Source: Streptomyces sp. NBC_00377 (GTDB taxonomy: Bacteria > Actinomycetota > Actinomycetes > Streptomycetales > Streptomycetaceae). Taken from it: a stretch of 64,000 bases of DNA. Positions 37,661 through 45,460 of the stretch are shown here, in pieces. Every line of letters begins with the position of its first letter. The first letter of the stretch is position 1. The position numbers and the translations under genes are program-made. The notes beneath the pieces are model-generated. The model was not told where the DNA came from. It saw nothing but the letters and a program-made list of their open reading frames with translations, and did not search any database. The stretch is taken from NCBI RefSeq assembly GCF_036075115.1, contig NZ_CP107958.1, forward strand, positions 4,216,001-4,280,000, read 5' to 3'.

Positions 37661-37684
37661 GTACAGCAGCGGAGTACAGCAACC
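37661..37684. repeat. TACAGCA block, copy 1
   Basis: GTACAGCAGCGGAGTACAGC is followed by AACC: two direct TACAGCA half-sites 14 bp apart. It directly abuts the integrase stop codon, a typical place for integrase arm or att-flank sequences. Confidence 0.7.
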
Positions 37685-37685
37685 G

Positions 37686-38219
37686 CTATGACTCTTGCTG
37701 GCCGTCCCTGGCCGCCTGCTCCTCTGCCCGCTTTTGCTGCTTGCGCTTGCCCTTCTTTTCCTTCCTCTCCTTCTTCTGCTTGCTGCCGCCGCCTAGTGCC
37801 TTTCCGAGCTTGCGGAGCGCCCGGCGCGTGTCGGCGGAAGGCACGTGGGTGTAGACCTCCATCGTCACTGCGATCTCGGAGTGGCGAAGGATCTGCATCG
37901 CGATCCGCGGGTGGACGTCGAGCGCGGCCAGGAGCGAGGCGCAGGTGTGTCGGGTGTCGTGCACGCGGATGCAGCGGACGCCGGCGCGCTCGCAGCGGCG
38001 GTCGAACTCACGGGTGAAGTTCCTCGGCTCGACCGGGGTGCCGTACCGGGTGGTGAAGACCATGTCCGATTCGGTCCAGAGATCATCCGCCCGCTCCCTC
38101 GCCGCCTGCTGTTCCTTCTGGCGAAGCCGGAGGGCGGTCAGGCAGATGTCCGGCAGGGGGAGCACCGCCTCCGACGCCTCCGTCTTGGCCGTGTCGGTGT
38201 GCAGGAGACGCATCGGCAC
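37686..38219 (-). pseudogene. Tyrosine integrase, N-terminally truncated
   Basis: The 177 residues that remain are the C-terminal catalytic domain: HDTRHTCASLL, then LRHSEIAVTMEVYTHV (the R-H, H and Tyr of the active site), then a Lys-rich tail. The core-binding domain and the box I Arg region are missing, because homology begins only at LLHTDTAKTEASEAVLPLP. The gene reads toward tRNA-Pro, as in pSAM2-type actinomycete integrative elements. The truncation point (about 38210) abuts a fragment of an unrelated secreted protein, so recombinase activity is not expected. Confidence 0.85.
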
Positions 38220-38457
38220 CGGTGCACCCTGCTACAGCACCCCGACCGGCTGCCCCTACGACAGCCTGAACGTCGGAGCGCAGACCTTCCCCGGCGCGCC
38301 GTACCAGGGCATCGACGTCGACCCGGACGCCGTGTTCCTCAACTCCACGGACCCGGCGGCCTACTGCGACGGCGGTGCCGGCGGCACCGGCGTCCTCAGG
38401 TTCGACTCCCCCTGCTGGACCGCCAACAAGCCGCTCGCCAAGATCACAGCGGTCTGA
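38212..38457 (+). pseudogene. C-terminal fragment of a secreted Cys-containing protein
   Basis: About 81 residues (IGTGAPCYSTPTGCPYDSLN ... CDGGAGGTGVLRFDSPCW). Four cysteines and a Gly/Asn/Asp-rich pattern suggest the end of an extracellular beta-structured protein, perhaps a parallel beta-helix or carbohydrate-active enzyme. It has no start of its own. The upstream frame is only the antisense of the integrase fragment, so it is a deletion-joined remnant. Confidence 0.5.
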
Positions 38458-38999
38458 GAACGAACCGACTCTGCTGACCCGGTGCAGGGCAATACCTGCG
38501 CCGCAGCCCCGCCGGATGACTCGCACTGGCTGGTGACCACCACACGGTGGTCACCGGCCGACTGTTTTCTGTAGTGCGTATGTCAGTCGTGAGCCGTGCT
38601 GTACGCCATGGGGCAGATGCGGCGACACTCATCAAGGTGATGGAGTCCACTCTTCGCGGTCTACCGTTCAGACCGGCCTACGTCGTGCTGCGGTAGGGGA
38701 GCCGCATCACGGAGCCCCGAGTGGATCCGTGATGCGGTACAGCAACGAAGTACAGCAACCCCAGCAACCGGCAGCGACCACCACCGGCCGCCCAGACCTT
38801 CCCCGCAGCCTGCATGACCTCCAATGACCGATCTCTACAGAGCTACGGATCAGAACGTGCCGCCCACTGTGCCTGAGTGGCGAGATCACGCCCTCTACAG
38901 GGAACGGAGTGCGGCTGTACCGTGCGCTTCGCACACATAGGAGCACCTCAGGGCACTGGAGCCAGACCTGTGATAGCTATGCGACTTGCCTCTGAGGCC
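38458..38999. other. Non-coding stretch with hairpins inside the element remnant
   Basis: It holds a 10-bp stem GGTGACCACC/GGTGGTCACC near 38530-38556 and a 12-bp inverted repeat (38702-38713/38726-38737), followed directly by TACAGCA block copy 2. No gene is supported. Confidence 0.5.
38737..38760. repeat. TACAGCA block, copy 2
   Basis: GTACAGCAACGAAGTACAGC is followed by AACC. It follows the 12-bp inverted repeat and lies within the element remnant. Confidence 0.65.
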
Positions 39000-39614
39000 A
39001 TGAACACAGCCTTCATCGCCGCCATTGCCGGCGTGGCTGGCGCCCTGGTGGGAGGGGTGGCCACCGTTACCGCCGCTCGTTCCGCCAGCCGGGGATCCGT
39101 GGGTGCTGCCGCCAAATCAGGAGCTGATGCCTACGGCATGTCCGTTCGCCAGACGCGGATGGACTCGTACCAGGAGTTCGCCAAGGCTGCTCGCCTGTCG
39201 GTAAGTCAGATACAAGACGCCGCCAACTCAGTCGGGGCGTACAGCCAAAGCATCGGAGAAGACGAGCGTCGCGGCGCCGTCCCCTCCCTACAGGACCTTT
39301 TGGCTCAACTCGATCCGATGGGCGACGCCGCGATCCGCGTACGGCTCGCCGGCCCAAAGGTCGTCGCTGAAGAGGCGTATGCAGTGCTTGAGAAGTGTGG
39401 GAACGCGCTGGGTGACCTGGACAGCTATGTCGGACTGGTCCAAAGCAGCCCCTTCATGTCAGTAGACAGCGACGATCTCGTGATCATGACGGAAGGCCCC
39501 CTGATCCGGTACCGCGAGGTAGCAGCCTCCGTCGGAGCTGCTTCGAATGCGATCGCGAGATTCCTTGACGTAGCGCGTGACCACCTGGACGACTGGAATG
39601 GAAGACCCGCCTAG
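39000..39614 (+). CDS. Small membrane-anchored protein of the tRNA-Pro element
   Basis: 204 residues from the ATG at 39000; an in-frame ATG 7 codons earlier is possible. One N-terminal transmembrane helix (AFIAAIAGVAGALVGGVATV) precedes a helical cytoplasmic domain (RMDSYQEFAKAARLSVSQIQ). Base composition is less GC-rich than the core genome. The architecture closely resembles the gene at 44311. Proteins of this type accompany actinomycete integrative elements, but I can assign no function. Confidence 0.65.
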   Translation: MNTAFIAAIAGVAGALVGGVATVTAARSASRGSVGAAAKSGADAYGMSVRQTRMDSYQEFAKAARLSVSQIQDAANSVGAYSQSIGEDERRGAVPSLQDLLAQLDPMGDAAIRVRLAGPKVVAEEAYAVLEKCGNALGDLDSYVGLVQSSPFMSVDSDDLVIMTEGPLIRYREVAASVGAASNAIARFLDVARDHLDDWNGRPA

Positions 39615-39747
39615 CGGCGTACCGAGAGCCAGGCTTGGTCGAACACGAACCCGCGTCCGGTGAGTGTCTGGATGCGTGACAACGCCGACGAACACCGGCG
39701 GACGAGCGCGGACGTCTGCGGACCATCAGTGCGGGTGAGGAGTGCAC

Positions 39748-39841
39748 CAAATCCCGCCACCCCAACACAGGTCGGAGGCCCATTCGCTTGATCGCGAATG
39801 GGCCTCTGACGTGCGTACAGCAGCGGAGCACAGCAACCGCT
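39748..39841. mobile_element. attR-like duplicate of the tRNA-Pro 3' end
   Basis: It begins CAAATCCCGCCACCCC (tRNA T-arm to acceptor) and ends CAGCAACCGCTA. The terminator hairpin carries compensatory changes (CCCATTCGC/GCGAATGGG). It is the right boundary of the remnant that starts at 37594. Confidence 0.75.
39815..39838. repeat. TACAGCA block, copy 3
   Basis: GTACAGCAGCGGAGCACAGC is followed by AACC, part of the attR-like duplication. Confidence 0.65.
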
Positions 39842-39865
39842 ACAGCGGAAAAATACGTGCAGGTA

Positions 39866-40036
39866 TCAGCGGGCCGGGCGCCGGGTGGAGCGCCAGATGG
39901 AGCGAGCCGCCAGGTAGAGCAGATCGGCGACGAGGAGTAGTACGCCGACGGACATCAGGTAGAGCATGCCGTCGACGGCTGCGCCGATGGCGATCAGAGC
40001 GGTTCCGGCGATGAGCAGGGTCAGGAAGAGGACCAC
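39866..40036 (-). CDS. Small two-helix membrane protein of the Asp23/AmaP cluster
   Basis: 56 residues from a GTG at 40034-40036 with GGGAGG 9 nt upstream. The sequence begins VVLFLTLLIAGTALIAIGAA, continues with a second helix (MSVGVLLLVADLLYL) and ends with a basic tail (RSIWRSTRRPAR). It is last in the leftward Asp23 operon and probably a membrane partner of AmaP. Confidence 0.6.
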   Translation of the reverse strand: MVLFLTLLIAGTALIAIGAAVDGMLYLMSVGVLLLVADLLYLAARSIWRSTRRPAR

Positions 40037-40072
40037 GACGGGATGCCTCCCGGGAAGGAACTGCGCGGGACC

Positions 40073-40675
40073 TCATGCGGTGCGTCGGGCGCGGTGGCGG
40101 GCCTCCCTGAGTCGAACCTTCGACGGGAGGCGGTCCAGGCCGGCCGAGTCTCGTGCGTGTACAAGTGTTTCGCAGCTCAGCTGTCCCAGAGTTCGCGCCG
40201 GCTCCGCGTAAGGCTCCAGCAACAGCCGCACGCGTGCGGTGGGGGCAGTACGTCGGCCCGACAGCCGGACCTGAGCCTGCGAAACCCCGTTCAGGGCTCG
40301 CGCCTCTTCCTCGATGGCGTCCTCCAGCGTGCGGCCGTCGAGCCGGGCAGCCGCGCCGTCCTCGCTCTGGACGAGGACCCGGTCCAGGCGATGTCCGCGC
40401 TGCGCGAGGAGCCACCACAACAGCAGGACCAGCAGGACGGCGAGCACCGCGATCACGGTCGGCCACCACCAACCCTCGTCCCGCCACCGGGTACGTCCCT
40501 CGGCACCCAACAGCACATCGTCCGGCCCGACGAAGGGCCACCAGCCCGGCATGCCGAAACCCCAGCGGCGCTGGAGATCCAGCCCTCCCACCAGCGCGCC
40601 GCCACCCAGGGCGAACAGTCCGAGGCCGAGAAGCCCCAGCAGCACCCGGTTCGCTGTCCTGAGCATCAGGATCAC
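40073..40675 (-). CDS. AmaP-like alkaline shock response membrane anchor protein
   Basis: 200 residues. An N-terminal helix (RTANRVLLGLLGLGLFALGG) and a second helix (about 90-112, TVIAVLAVLLVLLLWWLLA) precede a cytoplasmic part with alternating beta/alpha pattern (EARALNGVSQAQVRLSGRRTAP). This is the AmaP layout that tethers Asp23 to the membrane in Gram-positive bacteria. The GTG at 40673-40675 and the ATG at 40664-40666 both have SD-like sequences. It follows the DUF6286 gene directly. Confidence 0.75.
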   Translation of the reverse strand: MILMLRTANRVLLGLLGLGLFALGGGALVGGLDLQRRWGFGMPGWWPFVGPDDVLLGAEGRTRWRDEGWWWPTVIAVLAVLLVLLLWWLLAQRGHRLDRVLVQSEDGAAARLDGRTLEDAIEEEARALNGVSQAQVRLSGRRTAPTARVRLLLEPYAEPARTLGQLSCETLVHARDSAGLDRLPSKVRLREARHRARRTA

Positions 40676-40676
40676 C

Positions 40677-41366
40677 TCAGCCCTTCTTCGGGCGCCGGAC
40701 GCGCACGGCCAGTGTGGGTTGCCGGGCGAGACCCAAGGCCTTCACGGCTTCCCCGAGCGTGGCGGCCAGATCCTCGTGGACCTCCTCGAGCCCGCGAAAA
40801 TGGGCCTGTGCCAGGACTTTGACCTTCCGGCGGCCGACAGCGATCTGGGCCGACCGGACACCGGGCACCCGCACCGCCCAGTCACGCAGCACCAGAGCGG
40901 CCGCGCGGCGGTCGAGCCCGGCTCGGACATCCTCGGTACCGGGGACGACGGTGGGCTGCCGCATGGGCAGCAGCCTGCGCAGACCCGGCGTCACCGCCAG
41001 CAGGAAGAGCCACAGGCCGAGGGCCATCGCCACCGCGGCCCCGACGATCACCCAGATGTCGTCCAGTGGCCGTGTGGCCAGTTCCTCGGCGAGCTGCCGC
41101 CGCCAGCTCATCGCGGACCGGCCTGCCCGCACCGAGACCACGTCGTACAGGAGCAGTCCGACGGCCGCGGCGGACAGCAGGGCCACCACGGTCGCGGGAA
41201 TCCGCCGCGCCGACCAGAAGCGGCGCGCCGACCGGCCTGATGCGTCGGTCGTCGCCGTCTCGCCCGTGCCCGGGGTGTCATCGGCGGACGAAGCCGCCTG
41301 TCCGGGATCGGCGGGAAGGTTACTGTCGCTGTCACCGGTCGACTGCCGCCAGGTGTGCGCGCTCAT
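40677..41366 (-). CDS. DUF6286-type membrane protein of the Asp23 cluster
   Basis: 229 residues from the ATG at 41364-41366 (SD GGAGAGGG). A disordered Thr/Ser/Asp-rich N-terminus of 60 residues precedes two transmembrane helices (about 70-92, 115-138) and a C-terminal domain (LRDWAVRVPGVRSAQIAVGRRKV) that looks Asp23-like. It overlaps the upstream Asp23 gene by ATGA. Probably an envelope-stress complex component. Confidence 0.75.
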   Translation of the reverse strand: MSAHTWRQSTGDSDSNLPADPGQAASSADDTPGTGETATTDASGRSARRFWSARRIPATVVALLSAAAVGLLLYDVVSVRAGRSAMSWRRQLAEELATRPLDDIWVIVGAAVAMALGLWLFLLAVTPGLRRLLPMRQPTVVPGTEDVRAGLDRRAAALVLRDWAVRVPGVRSAQIAVGRRKVKVLAQAHFRGLEEVHEDLAATLGEAVKALGLARQPTLAVRVRRPKKG

Positions 41367-41809
41367 CTCACCCTCTCCTGGTCCGTGTGACGTCCATGCA
41401 CCGAGTGCAACCTCTCGACCGACACCACGAGGTCGGACACGTCCATGCCGACCCATGTCCTGAGCCGTTCGGTGACTTCCCGGCGCACCGCGGCGCACTG
41501 CGCCCCGATGTCGGACGGATAGCCGAGCTCGACGACGATGCGCAGCCGCGCCTCCCCGAGCACTGCCTGCCGTTGCGCGGCGGACTCGGCGTCTCGTCCT
41601 GCGGTATTCCGTCCCGGGGCTCGCCGCACAGATGTGTTCACACGTGGCGGGCGGCGGCCCCGCGGTACGCGGCCGGCTGACTCGGTGAACCCGCTCAGTG
41701 CCTCGCGCGTCACATGGGCGGCGATCTTCGCAACGACCCGGTCGGCGACGGTGATCGCACCGCGCTCCTCGCGGTGAACGGCCGGACGCCGATCTGCTTC
41801 GCCGGTCAC
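41363..41809 (-). CDS. Asp23/Gls24 family envelope stress protein
   Basis: 148 residues from a GTG. ITVADRVVAKIAAHVTREAL and ARLRIVVELGYPSDIGAQCAAVRREV match the two halves of the Asp23 fold, separated by an Arg-rich loop. It overlaps both neighbours by GTGA/ATGA, so the five-gene leftward run is one operon. Asp23 proteins bind membrane anchors and affect cell-envelope homeostasis. Confidence 0.8.
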   Translation of the reverse strand: MTGEADRRPAVHREERGAITVADRVVAKIAAHVTREALSGFTESAGRVPRGRRPPRVNTSVRRAPGRNTAGRDAESAAQRQAVLGEARLRIVVELGYPSDIGAQCAAVRREVTERLRTWVGMDVSDLVVSVERLHSVHGRHTDQERVR

Positions 41810-42033
41810 TGCCGCCAGTCCCCCCGGGTCCGTCGCCGGTCGTCGCGGATCCGCTCCTGCCGGTCCCGGCGGCGGACGAAGTCGCCCGGTTCGAGATCGC
41901 CTTCCGTGAACCGCCCGACCACAAGACCGACGACACCCAGCCCCAGCACCAGCAGGAAAGCCCAGAAGTTACCGAAATACGCCGCGAAACCCAGCGCCAT
42001 TCCGGCCATCAAGCCCACCACGGCCCTGCTCAT
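41806..42033 (-). CDS. Small DUF2273-like membrane protein
   Basis: 75 residues from the ATG at 42031-42033, with AAGGGG 6 nt upstream. Two hydrophobic helices (SRAVVGLMAGMALGFAAYFG; FLLVLGLGVVGLVVGRF) precede a strongly charged tail (RRRDRQERIRDDRRRTRG). DUF2273 proteins are regular members of Asp23/AmaP operons. Confidence 0.75.
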   Translation of the reverse strand: MSRAVVGLMAGMALGFAAYFGNFWAFLLVLGLGVVGLVVGRFTEGDLEPGDFVRRRDRQERIRDDRRRTRGDWRQ

Positions 42034-42077
42034 CACGCGCCCCTTCACTCAAGCCGGCTGCTCCGCGCGCGCCCCGG

Positions 42078-42512
42078 CTACTGAATCCGCTGCCGCTCTT
42101 CCCCTTCGTCCTCCTCGTCGGCCGGCAGCTTCACGTCGCTGACCGTGATGTTGACTTCCACCACTTCCCGACCCGCCATCCGCTCCACCGCGGAGATCAC
42201 GTTCTCCCGCACCTCGGCGGCCACTTCCGTGATCGAGACGCCGTAGTCGACGACGATCTCCAGGTCGATGGCCGCCTGTAGCTCTCCGACCTCGACACTG
42301 ACCCCGCGCGTGACGGATTTGCCACTGCCGGCGCCGGGCACTCGCTCCCGCATGGCTCCCATCGAGCGGGCGCGTCCACTGCCCAGGGCATAGACGCCGA
42401 GCACGTCCCGTGCCGCCATTCCGGCGATCTTCTCCACCACCACATCGGCGACGGTCGTCCGGCCGCGAGAGCCGGGCGCAGTAGCGACTTTTACGCCGGT
42501 GTTCTCAGTCAT
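42078..42512 (-). CDS. Asp23/Gls24 family envelope stress protein (first gene)
   Basis: 144 residues with the full family pattern: TTVADVVVEKIAGMAARDVL, a loop, SVEVGELQAAIDLEIVVDYG, and EVVEVNITVSDVKLPADEED. It is the first gene of the leftward operon, with GGGAGG 9 nt before the ATG. The promoter is probably in the AT-rich gap 42513-42620. Confidence 0.9.
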   Translation of the reverse strand: MTENTGVKVATAPGSRGRTTVADVVVEKIAGMAARDVLGVYALGSGRARSMGAMRERVPGAGSGKSVTRGVSVEVGELQAAIDLEIVVDYGVSITEVAAEVRENVISAVERMAGREVVEVNITVSDVKLPADEEDEGEERQRIQ

Positions 42513-42715
42513 CGGGACATTCCTCCCTTGAGGGGCTCATATGCCACTCATTGTTGATAGTGTAGTCGTTTTAATATGTTTTGGCCTAATATGTGACGTG
42601 GGGTGGAGCGGTCCCATGAGTGGCCCGAACGTCCTGCCTGAGGCCCTCGCGCCACACTCCGAGCGCAGTGTGGGCAGGAAGAGAACCGCAGCCATGGGAG
42701 CAAGAGGGTGCGAGG
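42513..42715. promoter_or_regulatory. AT-rich divergent promoter region of the Asp23 cluster
   Basis: About 70 bp (42540-42610) are strikingly AT-rich for this genome. TAATATG appears twice with a 15-bp period near 42575-42600. It is a likely stress-inducible divergent promoter; the sigma factor could not be assigned. Confidence 0.5.
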
Positions 42716-43498
42716 GTGGTGAAAACCGAGGCGTGGACGCAGGCAGTACGGCACCAGCTCGAACTCGGTCGGCTGCTCCCGCTCGGCGGGCCGGGCGACG
42801 GGACATGGATCACCGAGCAAGCGGCCGCCCGGGTCCTCGGGCGTGCGGCCGCCGCGATTCCCGGTGTTCGGCTTGAGTCCCTGCGCATCGGGTCTGCACC
42901 GCTCGAGCCCGTGTCCGAACCGGCCGTGCGTCCGCCAGCCAGCGCGCTACCACCCGGCCCGCTCACGATCGAAGCCGCCTTCGCGGCATCCCTCGGCCGA
43001 CCACTGCCCGAAACCGCCGCCCAGTTGAGGAGTGCGCTGCTCAACACGGCCACTGAACGGCTCGGCCTGGCCACCGTTACAGCCGACCTGCGCGTCACGG
43101 ATCTCCAGGTGGGCCCGGAGACGGTCGTCAGGTCAGGAACCTCAACGAGGGCCATGGAGCCCGCGCCGGAAGCGGCATCCGCAGCCCCAGCCGCGCGAAG
43201 CTCGCTCCCTGAGACCGGAACAGGACCCATGCGGGGGCCCGTCAGTGAGCTGGCGGGCGTCGCGTCGGCTGTTCCGGGCGTCGCCCGCCTCACCGCCGTG
43301 TTGGGAAGCCGCCCGGTCAAGGTGCAGGACCATGACGATCCACCCGGCCGCCACATCGAGGTCCACCTCGCGGTCGCCCCAGGACACCATCCACTGGGAG
43401 TCGCGCGCGCCGTCCGGGCCGCCGTAGCCGACGCAGCCACCACTGACGCCCCAGGCCCTATCACCGTCGCCGTCCTCATCGCAGAAACCGCGGCCTAG
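42716..43498 (+). CDS. Double Asp23-like hypothetical protein
   Basis: 260 residues from the GTG at 42716 (a second GTG follows). Two segments recall Asp23 modules: ITEQAAARVLGRAAAAIPGV near residue 30 and SELAGVASAVPGVARLTAVL near residue 175, each followed by beta-rich stretches. The middle is Ala/Pro/Thr-rich. It is transcribed away from the Asp23 operon and likely shares its regulation. Assignment is by pattern and context only. Confidence 0.55.
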   Translation: MVKTEAWTQAVRHQLELGRLLPLGGPGDGTWITEQAAARVLGRAAAAIPGVRLESLRIGSAPLEPVSEPAVRPPASALPPGPLTIEAAFAASLGRPLPETAAQLRSALLNTATERLGLATVTADLRVTDLQVGPETVVRSGTSTRAMEPAPEAASAAPAARSSLPETGTGPMRGPVSELAGVASAVPGVARLTAVLGSRPVKVQDHDDPPGRHIEVHLAVAPGHHPLGVARAVRAAVADAATTDAPGPITVAVLIAETAA

Positions 43499-43768
43499 CC
43501 CGGGCCTAGCCCGTCAATCGCACCTCAGCGCATCCGGCCTGATCCGGTCCCATGTCTTCGGCCTCACCCTCGGCGCAGGCCACACCGCGGCGAGCACCGC
43601 CGAGGCTATCGCTGTGACCTGGGCAGACAGCGAACGAGCCAAGGGTAGGTTGCGGCCAGTCAGCCAACGGTCGGCCCCGTGGACTATCTGCGGACTGGCA
43701 GGGCCTGCCCGAGCTTTACAGGGCTGCGACCAGCGGCGTTGCCTGCAAACCAACGAGTTTCCGGAGCC

Positions 43769-43798
43769 GTTGCTGTACAGCAACGGAGTACAGCAACC
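43769..43798. repeat. TACAGCA block, copy 4, with 16-bp palindrome
   Basis: GTTGCTGTACAGCAAC (43769-43784) is a perfect palindrome that extends the block GTACAGCAACGGAGTACAGC + AACC (43775-43798). It is therefore three half-sites, one of them inverted. Confidence 0.65.
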
Positions 43799-43879
43799 AC
43801 CGCAACCTCCGCTGACCGTCAACGTCCTTCAGTGGCCGACTGACCAGCCCACCAGGCTCAACGACCTCCCAGCCGAGAG

Positions 43880-43896
43880 TTCGGGACGAAGAGGTC
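43880..43896 (+). mobile_element. tRNA-Pro fragment (anticodon-arm identity segment)
   Basis: TTCGGGACGAAGAGGTC is identical to 37570-37586 of tRNA-Pro, covering the anticodon loop and the 3' side of its stem. This is the region where pSAM2-type elements begin their att identity (family knowledge). It has lost the T-arm and acceptor. Confidence 0.5.
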
Positions 43897-44310
43897 CTCA
43901 GCCAAGGTCCCACCGCCACGCTTCTACCGACGCAGCTTGCTCTGGTCGACGGCATGGCAGCGTGGCTGAGGCCGGCGGGGGCGCGGGGAGGCACACGCGT
44001 GCGTGGCCGGTCAGCGCACCCGCCGTCGTGGTTGACTGTCGTCGGCTGAGGCTCAGACACTCCAGGGCTCCCAGCTCTGCCAAGGGACCTTCGAGGTGAA
44101 GGGACCGAGCCATGGCGTGCCAGATCCTGCGGGGAACTACGGGGCACAGCGGGAAGCGCCCCGGGTGCGACCAGGGCTCCAACACGACTCCACCGCAAAT
44201 CAGCACATCAACCGCTGCCAAAGGACCCAAGCTTCCCAAGCTGAGATCATCAGCGCTTGGGACCGCTTCCTTCTTCACAGCGCGCAACAACGTGTGCTCA
44301 ATACAGTCGT

Positions 44311-44835
44311 ATGGACTGGACTGCACCTCTGAGTGCCATAGCCGGCGCACTCGCTGGCATCGTCGCGACGTTCGTTGTGGACCGAGACCGCTGGAAGCGT
44401 GCCCAACGAGCAGACGCGCAGACCGTTCTGCGAGAAGCCTTCGTGACCTACCTCTCTCACCTGGCCCGCGCGACAGAGAGCATGCGCTTCGCCTCAGAAG
44501 CTGCCTACGACACACCTGAAGATCGCAGGCGTGCAGTCCGTGCCGCCTTCTCAGAGTCCGGCCTGTTCGAGCAACGGTTCAGTCTGACGATGCTTGCCCC
44601 GCCTCGCGTGGTCGAGCTGGGCGTCGAAGGGTTCCGCACCGTCCGAACTCTGCGCGATCTACTCGCGGACGGCGCACACGTCACGGATGGCACCTTCCAG
44701 ACCGCACAGCACACCTACTACAAGGCCGCCGTTCAGGCCACCGCATCCGCCATGCGCCAAGAACTCGGCATCCCCGAATTGCCCTTCGATCCTTCGGCGC
44801 CCAGCCACGACACCCGCACTCAGCGGCACCCCTGA
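44311..44835 (+). CDS. Small membrane-anchored protein, similar in layout to the 39000 gene
   Basis: 174 residues. One N-terminal helix (APLSAIAGALAGIVATFVV) precedes a helical soluble domain (EAFVTYLSHLARATESMRFA). The pattern parallels the protein at 39000: an SAIAG/AAIAG helix, a Y-containing amphipathic helix, and a later P-x-V/A-E motif. No SD is visible before the ATG at 44311. Function unknown; probably part of element cargo. Confidence 0.6.
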   Translation: MDWTAPLSAIAGALAGIVATFVVDRDRWKRAQRADAQTVLREAFVTYLSHLARATESMRFASEAAYDTPEDRRRAVRAAFSESGLFEQRFSLTMLAPPRVVELGVEGFRTVRTLRDLLADGAHVTDGTFQTAQHTYYKAAVQATASAMRQELGIPELPFDPSAPSHDTRTQRHP

Positions 44836-45145
44836 GCACCACTCCAGGGCGCGCCCCTGTGAGTGGAACCCGGCCTTCGGGGCAGCTCGGCGCGGCCGGG
44901 CCCCCGTCTCAGTTTCCGTCTCATTCAGCGCCGTTCACGGCCGTTCATCAAGGACCGCGCGCAGAGTTCGCCTCACAGGCCAGCCGCCCGTGAACGCAGG
45001 TGAACGCCCTCGAACCGAGCCCAGCACCCCACCAACACAGTTGGAAAGCGTGTGGGGAGCAACGTACGAGCGCCCCACCCGCTTGACATGGTTGAACCGT
45101 CGTGAGGTGATCCACCCACCGTGATCCTCTGGGGGGAGAAGCCTT
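44836..45145. other. Intergenic, nothing recognised
   Basis: 310 bp without a supported gene, hairpin or repeat of note. Confidence 0.4.
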
Positions 45146-45445
45146 GTGTCGTACATGGCCGTGACGCTTGCTGGCGCCGATTCACCGAGTGAACACCTCC
45201 AGCTGGCCGCCTTCACGGCGATGGCAGCGGTCGTCTTCATATGGCTGGGGCGGAGGCAACGCCGCACCGGGCGCAGCCTGGTCGCTCCGAACGAGACGAT
45301 GAGAGCAGGCGATCGGCTGATCCAACCGCCGCCGCCAAGCCGCGGCCACCGAACCGCCGGGTGCGTATGGATCGGCGTCGGGGGCATCTTCGTCTTGCCG
45401 GCGGTGTTCAACGTCGTGGCGGCGATCCACGAACTCATCGGCTAA
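45146..45445 (+). CDS. Small two-helix membrane protein
   Basis: 99 residues from a GTG at 45146 preceded by GGGGAG. Helices lie at about residues 17-36 and 72-95, with a basic Arg/Pro-rich loop between. It is unrecognised, and lies just upstream of the VapC-like toxin. Confidence 0.45.
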   Translation: MSYMAVTLAGADSPSEHLQLAAFTAMAAVVFIWLGRRQRRTGRSLVAPNETMRAGDRLIQPPPPSRGHRTAGCVWIGVGGIFVLPAVFNVVAAIHELIG

Positions 45446-45460
45446 GCATCCGGGCGGACG

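Larger units (their letters stand above)
37594..37686. mobile_element. attL-like end: tRNA-Pro 3' end plus flank
   Basis: This 93-bp block, from CAAATCCCGCCACCCC in the T-arm through the terminator hairpin and the TACAGCA repeats, recurs with roughly 86-88% identity (by eye) at 39748-39841. It bounds the 2.1-kb remnant. Confidence 0.8.
43499..44310. other. Gene-poor stretch with element-derived repeats
   Basis: 812 bp with no convincing gene. It contains TACAGCA block copy 4 and a tRNA-Pro fragment, listed separately. Frames in 43514-43822 and 43614-44099 have unnatural composition. Confidence 0.5.

Noticed and set aside
37661..43798. TACAGCA blocks as a CRISPR or insertion sequence
   Set aside because: Only four copies kilobases apart, no spacers, no transposase or terminal inverted repeats around them.
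43514..43822. Minus-strand frame over TACAGCA block 4
   Set aside because: No SD, no family resemblance, and crosses the palindrome; treated as non-coding.
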